Assembly: GCF_900497805.2 (NCBI RefSeq)
Contig: NW_020947238.1
Coordinates: 2,251,728-2,315,727 of the forward strand
Source: Vombatus ursinus
Taxonomy: Eukaryota > Chordata > Mammalia > Diprotodontia > Vombatidae
Direction of reading: 5' to 3'
Length of the DNA: 64,000 nucleotides
Shown here: piece after piece, positions 23,414-34,093 of the stretch
How the letters are laid out: every line of letters starts with the position of its first letter
Position numbering within the stretch: the stretch's first letter is position 1
The notes under the pieces: model-generated
Told to the model about the DNA's origin: nothing
Database searches by the model: none
Seen by the model: the letters and a program-made list of their open reading frames with translations, nothing else
Program-made: the position numbers and the translations under genes

Positions 23414-24398
23414 CTTCCAGGAGCCAAGATGGGAGAGTAAGCAGTTAACAGCCATAACTCTCCAAAATTCAACTCTAAATAACCATAAGATACTACTCCC
23501 AAACAAATCTAGGAATGGCAGAACTAACAAAAAGAGGGGGAAAACAAGCTATTTGTCCAAGAAACTTGGGAAGTCAGCAAGAAAGGGAGGTGCAGTACAG
23601 GGAAGGAAGCATCCAGCAAGGCTGCAGCACTCCCCACATAAGCAAACTAGCAGGAGATCATGAGCCCCAGTACAGTGGAACAGGCAAATACCACTACCAG
23701 CCCCTCTCCATGTGCCTTAGCATAGCCAGGGGGACAGGCAGACTCCAGCTCTAAGAACTGGCACTTTCTTCTGCATAGCCCTGGAGAAACAGAAAGCTGC
23801 CAACAACCAGACAGCCACTTGCTTCAGTGTAGCCCCAGGGAAATGCAGAAACTCCCCATTGCCCTCAGTAGACATGAGAAACCAGCATTAATACACCAGT
23901 TCAGGACCAAGTAAGCTGCCAGACCCATACATCCTCTATTAGTACTAGCCACCCCATTTCAACCCCTCAACACAGCACCAAAGAAAAGTGTTCCCTGTGG
24001 TCCTTAAGGCAACATCACCATAGTACCAGGTAAACAGCCAGAGTCTGCAGGCCCTGGCACAAGAAACCTGAGATAGTAACCCTTTAACCAATGAGCAGAG
24101 CTCAAATATAAAAGAAAAGAAAAGAAAAGAAAAGAAAAGAAAAGAAAAGAAAAGAAAAGGCAAAAAAAAATGAGCAAAAACAACAACAAAAAGAACGTGA
24201 ACATAGAAAGTTACTATGATGACAGGGAACATCAAGAAGCATACTAAGAAGAGGACAACAATGTAAAAACACCTGAGGACAAAACTCCAAAGAAAAATAG
24301 AAAGTGGTCAAAAACTTAGAAAGAACTCAGGGAAGAGTTCAAAAAAGAGCTTAAAAAATCACATGAGAAAAGTTGAAGAGAAATTGGGAAAAGAAATG
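23414..24398 (+). mobile_element. L1-A, segment 1: 5' UTR and ORF1 N-terminus
   Basis: L1-A was inserted into L1-B. Its pieces lie at 23414-24398, 30951-34093 and 37910-38255, the gaps being later insertions. Segment 1 starts CTTCCAGGAGCCAAGATGGG, a typical L1 5' end with a YY1-like core. The 5' UTR is about 0.7 kb of C/A-rich sequence, followed by the ORF1 N-terminus (YYDDREHQ..., then E/K-rich coiled coil). An AAAAG pentamer repeat lies at 24113-24160. I could not find a convincing target-site duplication for L1-A. Confidence 0.8.
24113..24160. repeat. AAAAG pentanucleotide repeat
   Basis: About nine tandem AAAAG units just before the ORF1 start of L1-A. Confidence 0.95.
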
Positions 24399-24740
24399 AA
24401 AGGGAGACAAGGCCAAGAGGGTGTGGTGAGAGTAGGGACTTGCTTGAGCTCTCTCCCCAAACCCTCCAAGTACCTAGAAAAAAAATAGATCTACACAAAA
24501 AATTGGATCTACACAAATTTTTCATTTTTTTGTTTTTGATTTACAGTGTCTTGATTTCTCATAAAGTCACTAGATTCCAATTGCTCCATTCGTATTTTTA
24601 AAGAAGTATTTTCTTCGGTAAGCTTTCAGACTTCTTTTTCCATTTGGCCAATGCTGATTTTTAAGGCATTCTGCTCCTCATTGACTTTTTGGACCCTTTT
24701 GACATTTGGGTTAAGTTATTTTTTATGATATTTAAAGGAT
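24399..24740. mobile_element. HAL1-d, 5' end plus an inverted ORF1 piece
   Basis: 24399-24520 is the HAL1 5' end on the plus strand (GACTTGCTTGAGCTCTC). It ends in a small local duplication (AGATCTACACAAA, then GGATCTACACAAA). 24525-24740 is coiled-coil ORF1 sequence on the minus strand. The plus-strand HAL1 3' end at 27568-27995 and 30912-30950 may be the rest of the same copy, since both sides abut the same break in L1-A ORF1. HAL1-c would then have inserted inside it. This linkage is inference. Confidence 0.5.
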
Positions 24741-25623
24741 TGGTTTTTGTTTTTATTATTATATTTTAAGTCATTAAATCTTATTAATTTATTTATTTTT
24801 AGTTTTCAACATTCACTTCCACAAGATTTTGAGTTCCAAATTTTCTCCCCATCTCATCACTCCCTACCCCAAGATGGCATGCACCCTAAATACCTCTTCC
24901 CCTAATCTGCCCTCCCTTCTATCTGCCCTCCACATTCTCTTATTCCCTTCCCCTTCTATTTTCCTCTAGGGCAGGATAGATTTTTATACCCCATTGCCTG
25001 TATATCACATTTCCCAGTTGCATGTGAAAACAATTTTTAACATGTGTTTTTAAAACGCTGGGTTCCAAATTTTCTCTCTTCTTCTGTCCCCACCCAACCT
25101 CATTGAGAAGCAAGCAACATGATACAGGTTATAAATGTGCAGTCATGAAAAACACTTCCACAGTAGTCATTTTGAGAAAAACTAACTACATTTCCATTTA
25201 TCTTATACCCCTCCTCATTTATTCTATTCTCTCCTTTGACCCTTTCCCTCCTCAGAAGTGTTTGCTTCTGATTTACCCACTCCCCCAATCTGCCCTTCCC
25301 TCTATCATCCCCCTGCTCTCTTGTCTCCCCCCCATTTTCCTGTAGGGAAATATAGATTTCCATAACCAATTGAGTGTGCATGTTATTCCCTCCTTAAGCC
25401 AAATCCGATGAGAATAAGATTCACTAATTCCCTCTCACCTTCTCCCATTTCCCCTCCATTGTAAAAACACTTTTCTGGTCTGTTTTATGTGAGATAATTT
25501 ACCCCATTTTACCTCTCCCTTTCTCCTTCTTCCACTATTGTCCTCTCTCACCCCTTATTTTTATTCTTCAGATATCACTCATTCATCTTCAACTTACCCT
25601 GTGCACTCTATCTATAATCTTTC

Positions 25624-25627
<4 letters not shown>

Positions 25628-25713
<86 letters not shown>

Positions 25714-25715
25714 TT
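25628..25715. repeat. CT then CTAT microsatellite in HAL1-c 3' UTR
   Basis: A CT run of more than 40 bases, then about ten CTAT units. Located right after ORF1 relative to the minus-strand element. Confidence 0.95.
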
Positions 25716-25834
25716 GTCTATCTGTCCATATAATTGTTTTGTTGACAAAGGACTCATGACTTACAAATATCTTTCCATATATGAATGTAAACAGTTCAAA
25801 CTTAATTAAGTCCAAATGATTTCTCTTTCCTGTT

Positions 25835-26289
25835 TACCTCTTCATGCTTCTCTTGAGTCTTATATTTGAAGGTCAAATTTTCTACAGAGCTCTTGTTTTT
25901 TCATCAAGAATGCTTGAAAGTACTCTATTTCACTAAATGTCCATTTTTTTCCACAGAAGGGTTATACTCAGTTTTGCTAGGTAGGTGATTCTTGATTGTA
26001 ATCCTATCTCCTTTGACTTCTGAAATATTACATTCCAAAGGCATCTGGTTCCATAATGTACAAGCTGCTAAATCATGTGTTATCCTGTTTGTGTTTCCAC
26101 AATACTTGAATTATTTCTTTCTGGCTGCTTGCAAAACTTTCTCCTCACCTGGCAACCCTGGAATTTGGCTATAATATTCCTAAGAGTTTTCTTTGGGGAT
26201 CTCTTTCAGAAGGTGATTGGTGGATTCCTTCAATTTCTTTTTGCCCTCTGGTTCTAGATTATCAGGGCAGTTTTCCTTGATAATTTCTT
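25835..26289 (-). pseudogene. HAL1-c ORF1 C-terminal relic
   Basis: Minus strand from the RRM region to the end of the C-terminal domain, with the usual SPPER-like, YCGNT-like and YPAKLS-like blocks in broken frames. It is separated from its N-terminal part by the rearranged segment and the SINE. Confidence 0.7.
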
Positions 26290-26386
26290 TTCTTTAAATT
26301 AATTTATTTATTTTTAGTTTTCAATATCCATTTCCACAAGATTTTGAGTTCCAAATTTTCTTCCCAGTTTTTCCTCTACTTCTCTT

Positions 26387-26553
26387 ATTTTTTATTTTTA
26401 TTTATTTATTTTTTTAGGTAATTGGGGTTAAGTGACTTGCCCAGGGTCACACAGCTAGTAAGTGTCAAGTGTTTGATCTGAAGCAGGATTTGAATTCAGA
26501 TCCTTCTGATTTCAGGGCTGGTGTTCTATCCACTGTGCCACCTAGCTGCCCCT
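26387..26553 (-). mobile_element. tRNA-derived SINE, WSINE1/Mar type
   Basis: Read on the minus strand it starts GGGGCAGCTAGGTGGCACAG (box A region TGGCACAGTGG), then GAATTCAAATCC (box B), CACTTACTAGCTGTGTGACC, AGTCACTTAACCCCAATTACC and a poly(A)-like tail (T-rich on the plus strand at 26387-26415). The target duplication CTCTACTTCTCTT is perfect at 26374-26386 and 26554-26566. It was inserted into HAL1-c after that element had been rearranged, so it is the youngest layer of the nest. Confidence 0.95.
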
Positions 26554-26566
26554 CTCTACTTCTCTT

Positions 26567-26739
26567 CTCAAAATCATTTTGAGTTTTTCCATGGCCTGGG
26601 GCAGATTCATATTTTTCTTGGAGGCTTTGTATGTAAAAGCTTTGACTTTGTTGTCTTCTTCTGGTTGTATGTTTTGACCTTCTTTGTCAACAAAGTAAGA
26701 TTCTATAGTCTGACTTTTTTTTGCACCATTTTGCTCATG
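26567..26739 (-). pseudogene. HAL1-c ORF1 N-terminal relic
   Basis: Minus-strand codons KKSQTIESYFVDKEGQNIQP, then EDNKVKAFTYKASKKNMN, the conserved HAL1 ORF1 N-terminus. An ATG lies at 26739-26737. The open frame extends upstream to 26817 without a stop. It is cut off after the first heptads by the SINE and rearrangement. Confidence 0.8.
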
Positions 26740-27567
26740 ATCCCAGCCAATTACTTGAGTTTTAAACTCATTGTTAGGTAGCGGTCTGCTTCCTGTGTGG
26801 AGAATGTACTGTCCCAAGCTTCATGGATTTTGTGCGGCTATTCTCAGAGATACTTCTAGGGACCTGTAAGTTTTCAGTTCTCCCAAGCTGGTATGTTGAA
26901 GGGCGAGGTATTTACTCTTTTCCTGGCTTGTGCTCTTGTCTGTGAGTGACTCAAAGAATTCTTTCCTGACTTGAAACTGTGAGAAGGATTCCCCCTCCAC
27001 TACAACACAAGCTCCACCATACCAAGGTTCCTCCTTGCCCAAGGACCATCACCCAGACCTGCGACCTAGATCCAAGCACCAACAAATAGATCCCTGCAAT
27101 CCCCTCTGATCAGTTGCTCAATCCTTTCATCATCTATTGGCAAGATCTTTGGAAGCAGCTGCCACCCCAGGTCTGCATTGGGACTGGGGGTGGACTGAGC
27201 TTTTCTTTCACCATGATCCAACAGAACTTTCCTACTGATCTTCTAAGTAGTCTTTGGTGTTTGTGGGTTGAGAAATCTGGAAACTGCCATAGGTCCCCTT
27301 GATTCTATCTCCTAAAGACTGCTCTAGGTTTGCTGAGGCCTGGTCTTTGCCTAGATGGCCCACACTGAACTGTACTCCTCTCCTACCTTGGGGCAATCAA
27401 CATTTCCACTCAACCTTCCAGGTTGGCTTGGGCTAAAATTTAGTTTCTCTCTGTCTTTTTGTGAGTTCTGTTGCTCTAGAATTTCTTTAGAGCCTTTTTT
27501 ACAGGTATTTGGAGTTGTTTGGAGAAGAGCTCAAGCAGGTCACTGCTTTTATACCACCATCTTGGCT

Positions 27568-27633
27568 ATCTAGTTTTTCACAACATGCCTATTATGGAAG
27601 TGTTTCGCATGACTACATATATATATATATATA

Positions 27634-27675
<42 letters not shown>

Positions 27676-27995
27676 TCTATTGAGTTGCTTGCCTCCTCAG
27701 CAAAGGTGGGTGGGGAGGGAGGAACAAGATAATTTGGAGCCCAAAGTTTTAAAGACAAATGCTAAAATTTGTTTTTACATGCACATGGGAAATAGATATA
27801 CAGGCAATGGGGTATAGAAATCTATCTTCTCCTACAGGAAAATAGAAGGGAAAGGGGATGAGAGAAGCAGGTGAATAATAAAAGGAAGGACAAATTAAAG
27901 GAACGTGTATTTAGAATGATTGCCATCTTGTGGTGGGTGGAGGGGAGAGATGGGGAAAATATTTGGAACTCAAAATCTTGTGGAAGTGAATGTTG
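27568..27995 (+). mobile_element. HAL1-d 3' UTR, split by HAL1-e
   Basis: Plus-strand HAL1 3' UTR starting TAGTTTTTCACAACATG and ending AAGTGAATGTTG at 27995. The last tail bases (GAAAATATAAAATAAATTAA) follow HAL1-e at 30912-30950. A TA run at 27618-27674 has expanded at the second simple-repeat position of the HAL1 3' UTR. Confidence 0.85.
27618..27674. repeat. TA dinucleotide repeat
   Basis: Two TA runs separated by AAATAA. Confidence 0.95.
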
Positions 27996-28869
27996 GGCCT
28001 TGGAGGCAGAGGCAAGATGATGGAGTGAAAGCAGTGACTTCCTTTAACTCTCCCCCAAACTCCTCCAAATATCTGTAAAAATGGCTCTACACAAATTCTA
28101 CAGCAGCAGAACTCATAAAAAGACATCATGAAACAAATTTCAAGCACAAGAAAACCTGGAGAGTTGACTGGAAAGGTCTATTGATCCAGGCTAGGAGAGA
28201 AACACAGTTCAGTGTGGGCACACAGTCAAAGACCAGACCTCAGTGAACCTGGAGGAGGCCTCAAAGGAAGGAATCATGGGCAGGTGGGGTGGTTTCCAGA
28301 CTTTTCAACCCACAAACTCCAAAGATAACTTATAAGGTCAGTAGAAAAGGTTTGTGTCTGTGGTGAGAGAGAAGTTCAATCCCAGCCCCAGTCCAGGCCC
28401 AAACCAAGGGTGGTGGGTGCTTCCAGAGCTCTGTGCCCACAGACTGAAGGGGAATTGAGTGGCTAATCAGAGGAGAATTGCAGGAATCTCTTTGCTGGTG
28501 CTGAGGCAGGAAGCCCTTGCTTTACCTGTGCTTGGATCTGGGTCACAGTTCTAGGTGGCAATCCTGAGGCAAGAAGGAGTGCTGACATAGTGGATCTTGT
28601 AGAGGTGGTGGAGAGGGACCCCTGCCCACAGTTCCAAGGCAGAAAAGAGTGCTTTGGGTCACTCATAGACCAGAGCACAATCCAGGAAATGAGTAACACC
28701 TCACCTTTGATCTTACCAACTTGGATGAACTAAATATTTACAGGTCTCTAGAAGTATCTCGGAAAAAAGCTGCACAAGATGGCCAAGGCTTGTGACAGTA
28801 CATTCTACACACTGGAAGCAGACCCTTACCTTAACAAAGAGTTTAAAATGTAAGTAATTGGCTGGGAAC

Positions 28870-29910
28870 ATGAGCAGACTGTGCAAAAAAAGTTAGACCA
28901 CAGAATCTTTCTTTGGTAACAAAGAAGATCAAAACATACAACCAGAAGAAGACAACAAAGTCAAAGCTGCTACATACAAAGCCTCCAAGGAAAATACAAA
29001 TTGGTCCCAGGCCATGAAAGAGTGCAAAAAGAATTTTGAAAAGCAAGTAAGAGAAGTAGAGGAAAAACTAGGAAGGGAAATGAGAGTGATGCAAGAAAAT
29101 CATGAAAAACAACTTGCTTGCTAAAGGAGATCCAAGAAAATACTGAAGAAAATAATACCTCAAAAAACAGCCTAACCCAAATGATGAAAGAAGTCCAAAA
29201 AGCCAATGAGAAGAATGTTTTCAAAAGCAGAATTGGCCAAATGGAAAAGGAAGTCCAAAAGATTACTGAAGAAAATACTTCCTTAAAAACTAGAATGGAG
29301 CAAATGGAAGCTAGTGACTTCATGAGAAATCAAGACATTATAAAACAAAACCAGAAGAATGAAAAAATGGAAGACAATGTGAAATGTCTCATTGGAAAAA
29401 CAACTGACCTAGAAAATAGATCCAGGAGAAAGAATTTAAAAATTATTGGGCTATCTGAAAGCCATGATCAAAAAAATAGCCTAGGCATCATCTTTCAAGA
29501 TATGAAGAAAACTGCCCTGATCTTCTAGAACCAGAGGGCAAAATAAAAATATAAAGAATCCACTGCTCACCTCCTGAAAGAGATCCCTATAGGAAAACTA
29601 GTAATATTGTAGCCAAATTCCAGAGTTCCCAGGTCAAGGAGAAAATATTGCAAGCAGCTAGAAAGAAACAATTCAAGTATTGTAGAAACACAGAAGAACA
29701 CAAGATTTAGCAGCTTCTACTTGGAATATAATATTCCAGAGGGCAAAGGAGATAGGATTACAACCAAGGATCACCTACCCAGCAAAACTGAGTATAATCC
29801 TTTGGGGGAAAAATGGACACTGAGTAAAATAGAGGACTTTCAAGCATTCTTGATGAAAACCCAGAGCTGAATAGAAAATTTGACTTTCAAATGCAAGATT
29901 CAAGGGGAGC
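28870..29910 (+). pseudogene. HAL1-e ORF1 relic
   Basis: Starts at an ATG (28870-28872) reading MSRLCKKS-like codons, but an indel in the following A-run shifts the frame. The open part at 29118-29528 (136 codons) spans the coiled coil (IGQMEKEVQKITEENTSLKT, EQMEASDFMRNQDIIKQNQK) and the RRM start (NRSRRKNLKIIGLSESHDQK). The C-terminal domain continues to about 29910 with small deletions. A stop follows at 29528. Confidence 0.85.
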
Positions 29911-30045
29911 ATGAACAGGTAAACAGGAAGGAATAATTATATTGGACTTATTAAGGTTGAACTGTTTACATTCATACATGGAAAGGTGATGTGTGTAACT
30001 CATGAGACTTTTGTCAGTAATAAGGTAGTTGGAGAAAAAATATAT

Positions 30046-30046
30046 G

Positions 30047-30083
<37 letters not shown>
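30046..30083. repeat. GATA microsatellite in HAL1-e 3' UTR
   Basis: About nine GATA units right after ORF1. Confidence 0.95.
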
Positions 30084-30084
<1 letters not shown>

Positions 30085-30954
30085 AGGCAGAGGGTGAGTT
30101 GAAGACAGAGGTGGTATCTGAAGAATAAAATTAAAGGGTGAGATAGGATTATACTGAGAGAAGGATAAAGGGAGAGGTAGAATGAAGTAAACTATTTCAC
30201 ATAAAACGGACAGGAAAACACTTTAAAATGGAAGGAAAATGGGAGAAGTGGGAGGGAATGAGTGAATCTTATTCTCATCAGATTTGGCTTAAGGAAGGAA
30301 TAACATACACATTCAATTAGGTATGTAAATCTATCTTACCCTACAGGAAAATAGGGGGGAAGAGGCATGATAGAGGTGATGGCAGATTGGGGGAGGGGAT
30401 AATCAGAAGCAAACTCCTTTGATGAGGGACAGGGTCAAAAGAGAGAATACCATAAATGGGGAGTGGTATAGGATGAAGGTTTATATAGTTAATTTTCCAC
30501 AACATGACTACTATGGAAGTGTTTTGCATGACTACGTATTTATAACCTGTATTGAGTTGCTTGTCATCTCAATGAGGGTGGGGGGAGGGAGGATGGAAGA
30601 AAATTTGGACCCCAAAGTTTTAAAAACAATGGTTAAAAATTGTTTTCACATGCAACTGGGACATAAGATATACAGGCAATGGGGTATAGAAATCTATCCA
30701 GCCCTACAGGAAAATAGGAGAAGGAGATAAGAGAAGTGGGGGAGATAGATGAGAGGACAGAATAGGAGAAAGGGTATTCAGAATGCATGCTGTCTTGGTG
30801 TGGGGGGGAGCAATTCAATGGAATTGAATGATTAAATGAATGATTAAAATTATTAAAACTAAAAATAAATTAATACATTTAAAAAATAAAAAGTAAAGAA
30901 AATAAATGTTGAAAATATAAAATAAATTAATTGAAAAATTAAAAAAAAAACTGA

Positions 30955-32325
30955 ATTATGAAAGAAGAGTCAACAGCTTGGAAAAAGAAACACCTACTTA
31001 GAAAGTACAATTGGTCAAATAGAAAAGGAAGTACAAAATCTAACTGAGGAAAACCATTTCTTAAAAGTTAGAATTGGGCAAGTTGAAGTTAATGACTCTA
31101 TGAGACATCAGGAATCAAACAAATTCAAAATAATGAAAAGATTGAAGAAAATGTAAAATATCTCATGGGAAATAACAACTAACCTGGAAAAAAGATCCAA
31201 TAGAAAATACTAGAATCAGTAGACTACCTGAAAGCCATTTTCAAAAGGAGGACCTCTATGGAATCTTTCAAGAAAGCATGAAGAGATCCACATGTTCAAA
31301 AATATTTATAGCAGCTCTTTTCATGGTGACAAAGAATTGGAGATTGTGAGTATGCCCATCAGTTGGGGGAATTGCTGAACAAGTTGTGGTAATTGAAATG
31401 TAATAGGATACTATTGTACTATAAGAAATGAGCAAGAAAACTTCCAAAAACCTGGAAAGACTTGCATGGACTGATGTTGAGTGAAGTGAGCAGAACCAGG
31501 AGTATGTTGTACATAGTAATAACCAAATTGTGAGATGACTAATATTGATAGACTTAGCCCTTCTCAGCAATGCAAGGATCTAACAGCCCCAAAGGCCTCA
31601 TGATGGAAAATCCTATCCACATCTAAAGAAAGAATTATGGAGTTTGAATGCAGATCGAAGCATATCATTTGCTATTTTATTTTCTGTTGTGTTTTGTTTC
31701 CTTTTTCTGGTGATTCTTCCTATTGGTTCTAATTCTTCCTTACAGCATCACTAATGTGAAACTATGTTTAATAGGAATGTATGTGTATAACCTATATTAG
31801 ATTGGGTGTGGTCTTGAGGAAGAAGGGGTAAGGAGGAAGAGAAAAATTTAAATCTCACAAGCTTATTGAAGTGATTGTTGATAAATCAAAATAAATTAAT
31901 AAAAAAGGAAATTATGAAGGAAAACTGCCCTGACTTTCTAGAACCAGAGGGCAAAATGGGCATTGAATGAATCCACCAATCACCTCAAGACAGAGATACC
32001 AAAATAAAAACTCCAAGGAATATTATAACCGAATTTCAAAACTATAAGGTCAAGGGAAAAAATACTACAAGTGTTCAGAAAGAAACAATTCATATATTAA
32101 GGAGCCACAATCTAGATTACCCAGAACTTAGTAGCTGCAACATTAAAGGATCAGAGAAAGGAGCTAGAACTACCCTTAATAATCACCTGCTCAGTAAAAT
32201 TAAGTATAATACTTCAAGGGACAAGTGGTCATTTAATGAAATAGAAGGATTTCAAGTCTTCATAAAGAGAAGACCATAAATGGACACAAATTTTGATCTC
32301 CAATATCAAGACCCAAGAGATGCCT
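30955..32325 (+). pseudogene. L1-A ORF1 relic
   Basis: Coiled coil and RRM at 30955-31283, with blocks such as IGQVEVNDSMRHQ and a decayed RSNRKY..RISRLPESH region. After the inserted L1 piece, the C-terminal domain runs at 31908-32325 with NCPDFLEPEGKMGIE, then a degenerate YPAKL-like block. Repeated stops. It differs clearly from the HAL1 ORF1 copies, so it belongs to a separate L1 lineage. Confidence 0.75.
31284..31907 (+). mobile_element. 5'-truncated L1 3' end inside L1-A ORF1
   Basis: Begins AGATCCACATGTTCAAAAAT and carries the end of ORF2 and the L1 3' UTR with an A-rich tail. Target duplication GAAAGCATGAAG at 31272-31283 and GAAATTATGAAG at 31908-31919 (10 of 12). Confidence 0.9.
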
Positions 32326-32839
32326 AAAAAAGATAAAAAAGGAAAAGAAAACATAAAGGATTCAATGGGACTGGACTGTTTATATCGCTTTGTGGAAAGA
32401 TGCTGCTTGTAATGCTTAAAAAGTGTACCACTAATAGTGTACCTAGAAGGAATACACATCAACAGAGGGTATGGGTATAAGGTGAATTGAAGAGAATTGC
32501 ATAAAAATACCTAGGTTATGAGAAATAGGAGTACAATGGATTCAGAAGGAAAGAAAGGTAGAATGGGGTAAACTATTTCACATGAAGAGGCACAAAAAAA
32601 CAAAACCCAAATACAGTGGATGGGAAAATGGGAGGGTGGGCAATGGCCATCATTTGAACCTTCATCTCATCAGTATTAGCTCAGAGAGAATAATATACAT
32701 AATCATAAAAAAGTAGGAGAGCAGGACAGAAGAGAAGGCAGACCAGGGGAGGCAGTAGACAGAATCAAAACACTGTTTAGGAAGGAAAGGGTTAGAGGAG
32801 AGAGAGGACAAACAGGAGTAAAAATAGAACAGAGGGAAA

Positions 32840-33970
32840 TACACAGTAATCATAACTGTGAATTTGAATGGGATGAACTCTTCCATAAAAAGGAAGTGGA
32901 TAGTAGAGTGTATCAAATACAAGAATCCTACAATAAATTGTTTACAAGAAACACACTTGAAGCAGATACACACACAGAGAGTAAAGGTAAGGGACTAGAG
33001 CAGAATGTATTATGTTTCAGCTAGAGTGAAAAAATGCAGAGTTAGCAATCCTGACCTTAAACAAAGTAAAAACAAAAGTAGAACAAATTCAAACAGATCA
33101 GAAAGGAAACTGCATCATGTTATAAGGTACCATAAGCAATGAAGTAATATCAGTACTAAAATAGTCTACTTGTCAGATCTACAGAAAAGGGAAGAATTCA
33201 TGATAAAACAAGTGATAAAGAACATTACAAAATGTAAACTACATAATTTTACTATATTAATTTTAAAAGCTTTTGCAAAAGCAAAACCAATACAAATAAA
33301 ATTAGAAGGAAAGCAGAAAGCTGGGAAAGAATATTTGTGGCAAGTGTCTCTGATAAAGGCCTCATTTCTCAAATATAAAGAGAACTAAGTCAAATTTATA
33401 ACAATATAAGCCATTCCCCAATTGGAAAATGGTCAAAGGATGTGAACAGGCAGTTTTCAGAAGAAGAAATCAAAGCTATCTATAGGCATATGAAGAAGTG
33501 CTCTAAACCACTTCTTATTAGAGAAATAGAAATTAAAACAACTCCAAGGGATCACCTCACTTCTACCAGACTGGCTAATATGACCAAAAAAAAGAAAAGG
33601 ATAAATGTTAGAGAAGATGTGGGAAAATTGGGACTCTAATAAACAGTTGGTGGAGTTCTAAACTGATCCAACCATTCTGGAGAACAATTTGGAACTATGC
33701 AAAAAGGGCAACCAAACTTTACATACCCTTTGACCTCACAATGCCACTACTAGGTCTGTATCCCAAGGAGATCATAAAAACGAGAAAAAGAATCTACATG
33801 TGCAAAAATGTTAATAACAGCACTTTTCATGGTGGCAAAATATAGGAAACTGAGGAGATGCCTATCAATTGGGGAATGGCTGAACAAGCTGTGGTATAAG
33901 GATGTTATAGAATACTATTGTGCGATAAGAAATAATGAACAGGCAGATTTCAGAAGAAAAAAAGAACCTG
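32840..33970 (+). pseudogene. L1-A ORF2 relic lacking the reverse transcriptase
   Basis: Endonuclease N-terminal part (32840-33145; the QETHLTC-like block is recognisable as KKHT.SRYTH), then from about 33150 the C-terminal region. The frame at 33170-33388 contains FMIKQVIKNITKCK and VSLIKASFLKYKE. The frame at 33442-33639 reads MNRQFSEEEIKAIYRHMKK, matching human L1 MNRHFSKEDIYAAKKHMKK. The RT palm, including its FADD box, is deleted. This copy could not have moved itself after that deletion. Confidence 0.85.
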
Positions 33971-34093
33971 GAAAGACTTGTATGAACTGATGCAAAGTGA
34001 AATGAGTAGAACCAGGAAAACATTGTACACAGTATCAACAACATTTTGTGATGATTAACTATAAGTGACTCAGCTCTTCTCAATATAATGTTC

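Larger units (their letters stand above)
24770..27567 (-). mobile_element. HAL1-c, internally rearranged
   Basis: Minus-strand HAL1 with 5' UTR (27567-26740), ORF1 N-terminus (26739-26567), then ORF1 C-terminal part (26289-25835) and 3' UTR to about 24770. The coiled coil is missing. In its place, at 26290-26365, is a short piece identical in type to a HAL1 3' end (TTTTCAATATCCATTTCCAC), followed by a later SINE. The 5' end keeps a CCATCTTGGC (YY1-type) site. It might be two adjacent copies rather than one. Confidence 0.75.
27996..30899 (+). mobile_element. HAL1-e, full-length, inserted in another HAL1 tail
   Basis: Bounded by AAGTGAATGTTG at 27984-27995 and AAATAAATGTTG at 30900-30911 (10 of 12), the tail of HAL1-d. 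Begins GGCCTTGGAGGCAGAGGC. The YY1-like site is changed to AAGATGAT. 5' UTR to 28869, ORF1 28870 to about 29910, 3' UTR with a GATA repeat at 30046-30083. No ORF2. Confidence 0.9.
30951..34093 (+). mobile_element. L1-A, segment 2: ORF1, spacer, endonuclease, ORF2 end
   Basis: ORF1 resumes at 30951 (GAAAGAAGAGTCAACAGCTT, coiled coil) and runs to about 32325, interrupted by an L1 3' end at 31284-31907. The inter-ORF spacer covers 32325-32840. ORF2 begins near 32840 (TAATCATAACTGTGAATTTG) and holds part of the endonuclease to about 33145. It then jumps to the C-terminal region at about 33150. The whole reverse transcriptase is missing. The 3' UTR is cut at 34093 by the HAL1-f insertion and resumes at 37910. 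Confidence 0.85.

Noticed and set aside
25628-25715. Regular repeats that could suggest a CRISPR array
   Set aside because: These are simple sequence repeats with no unique spacers, in a vertebrate nuclear sequence.
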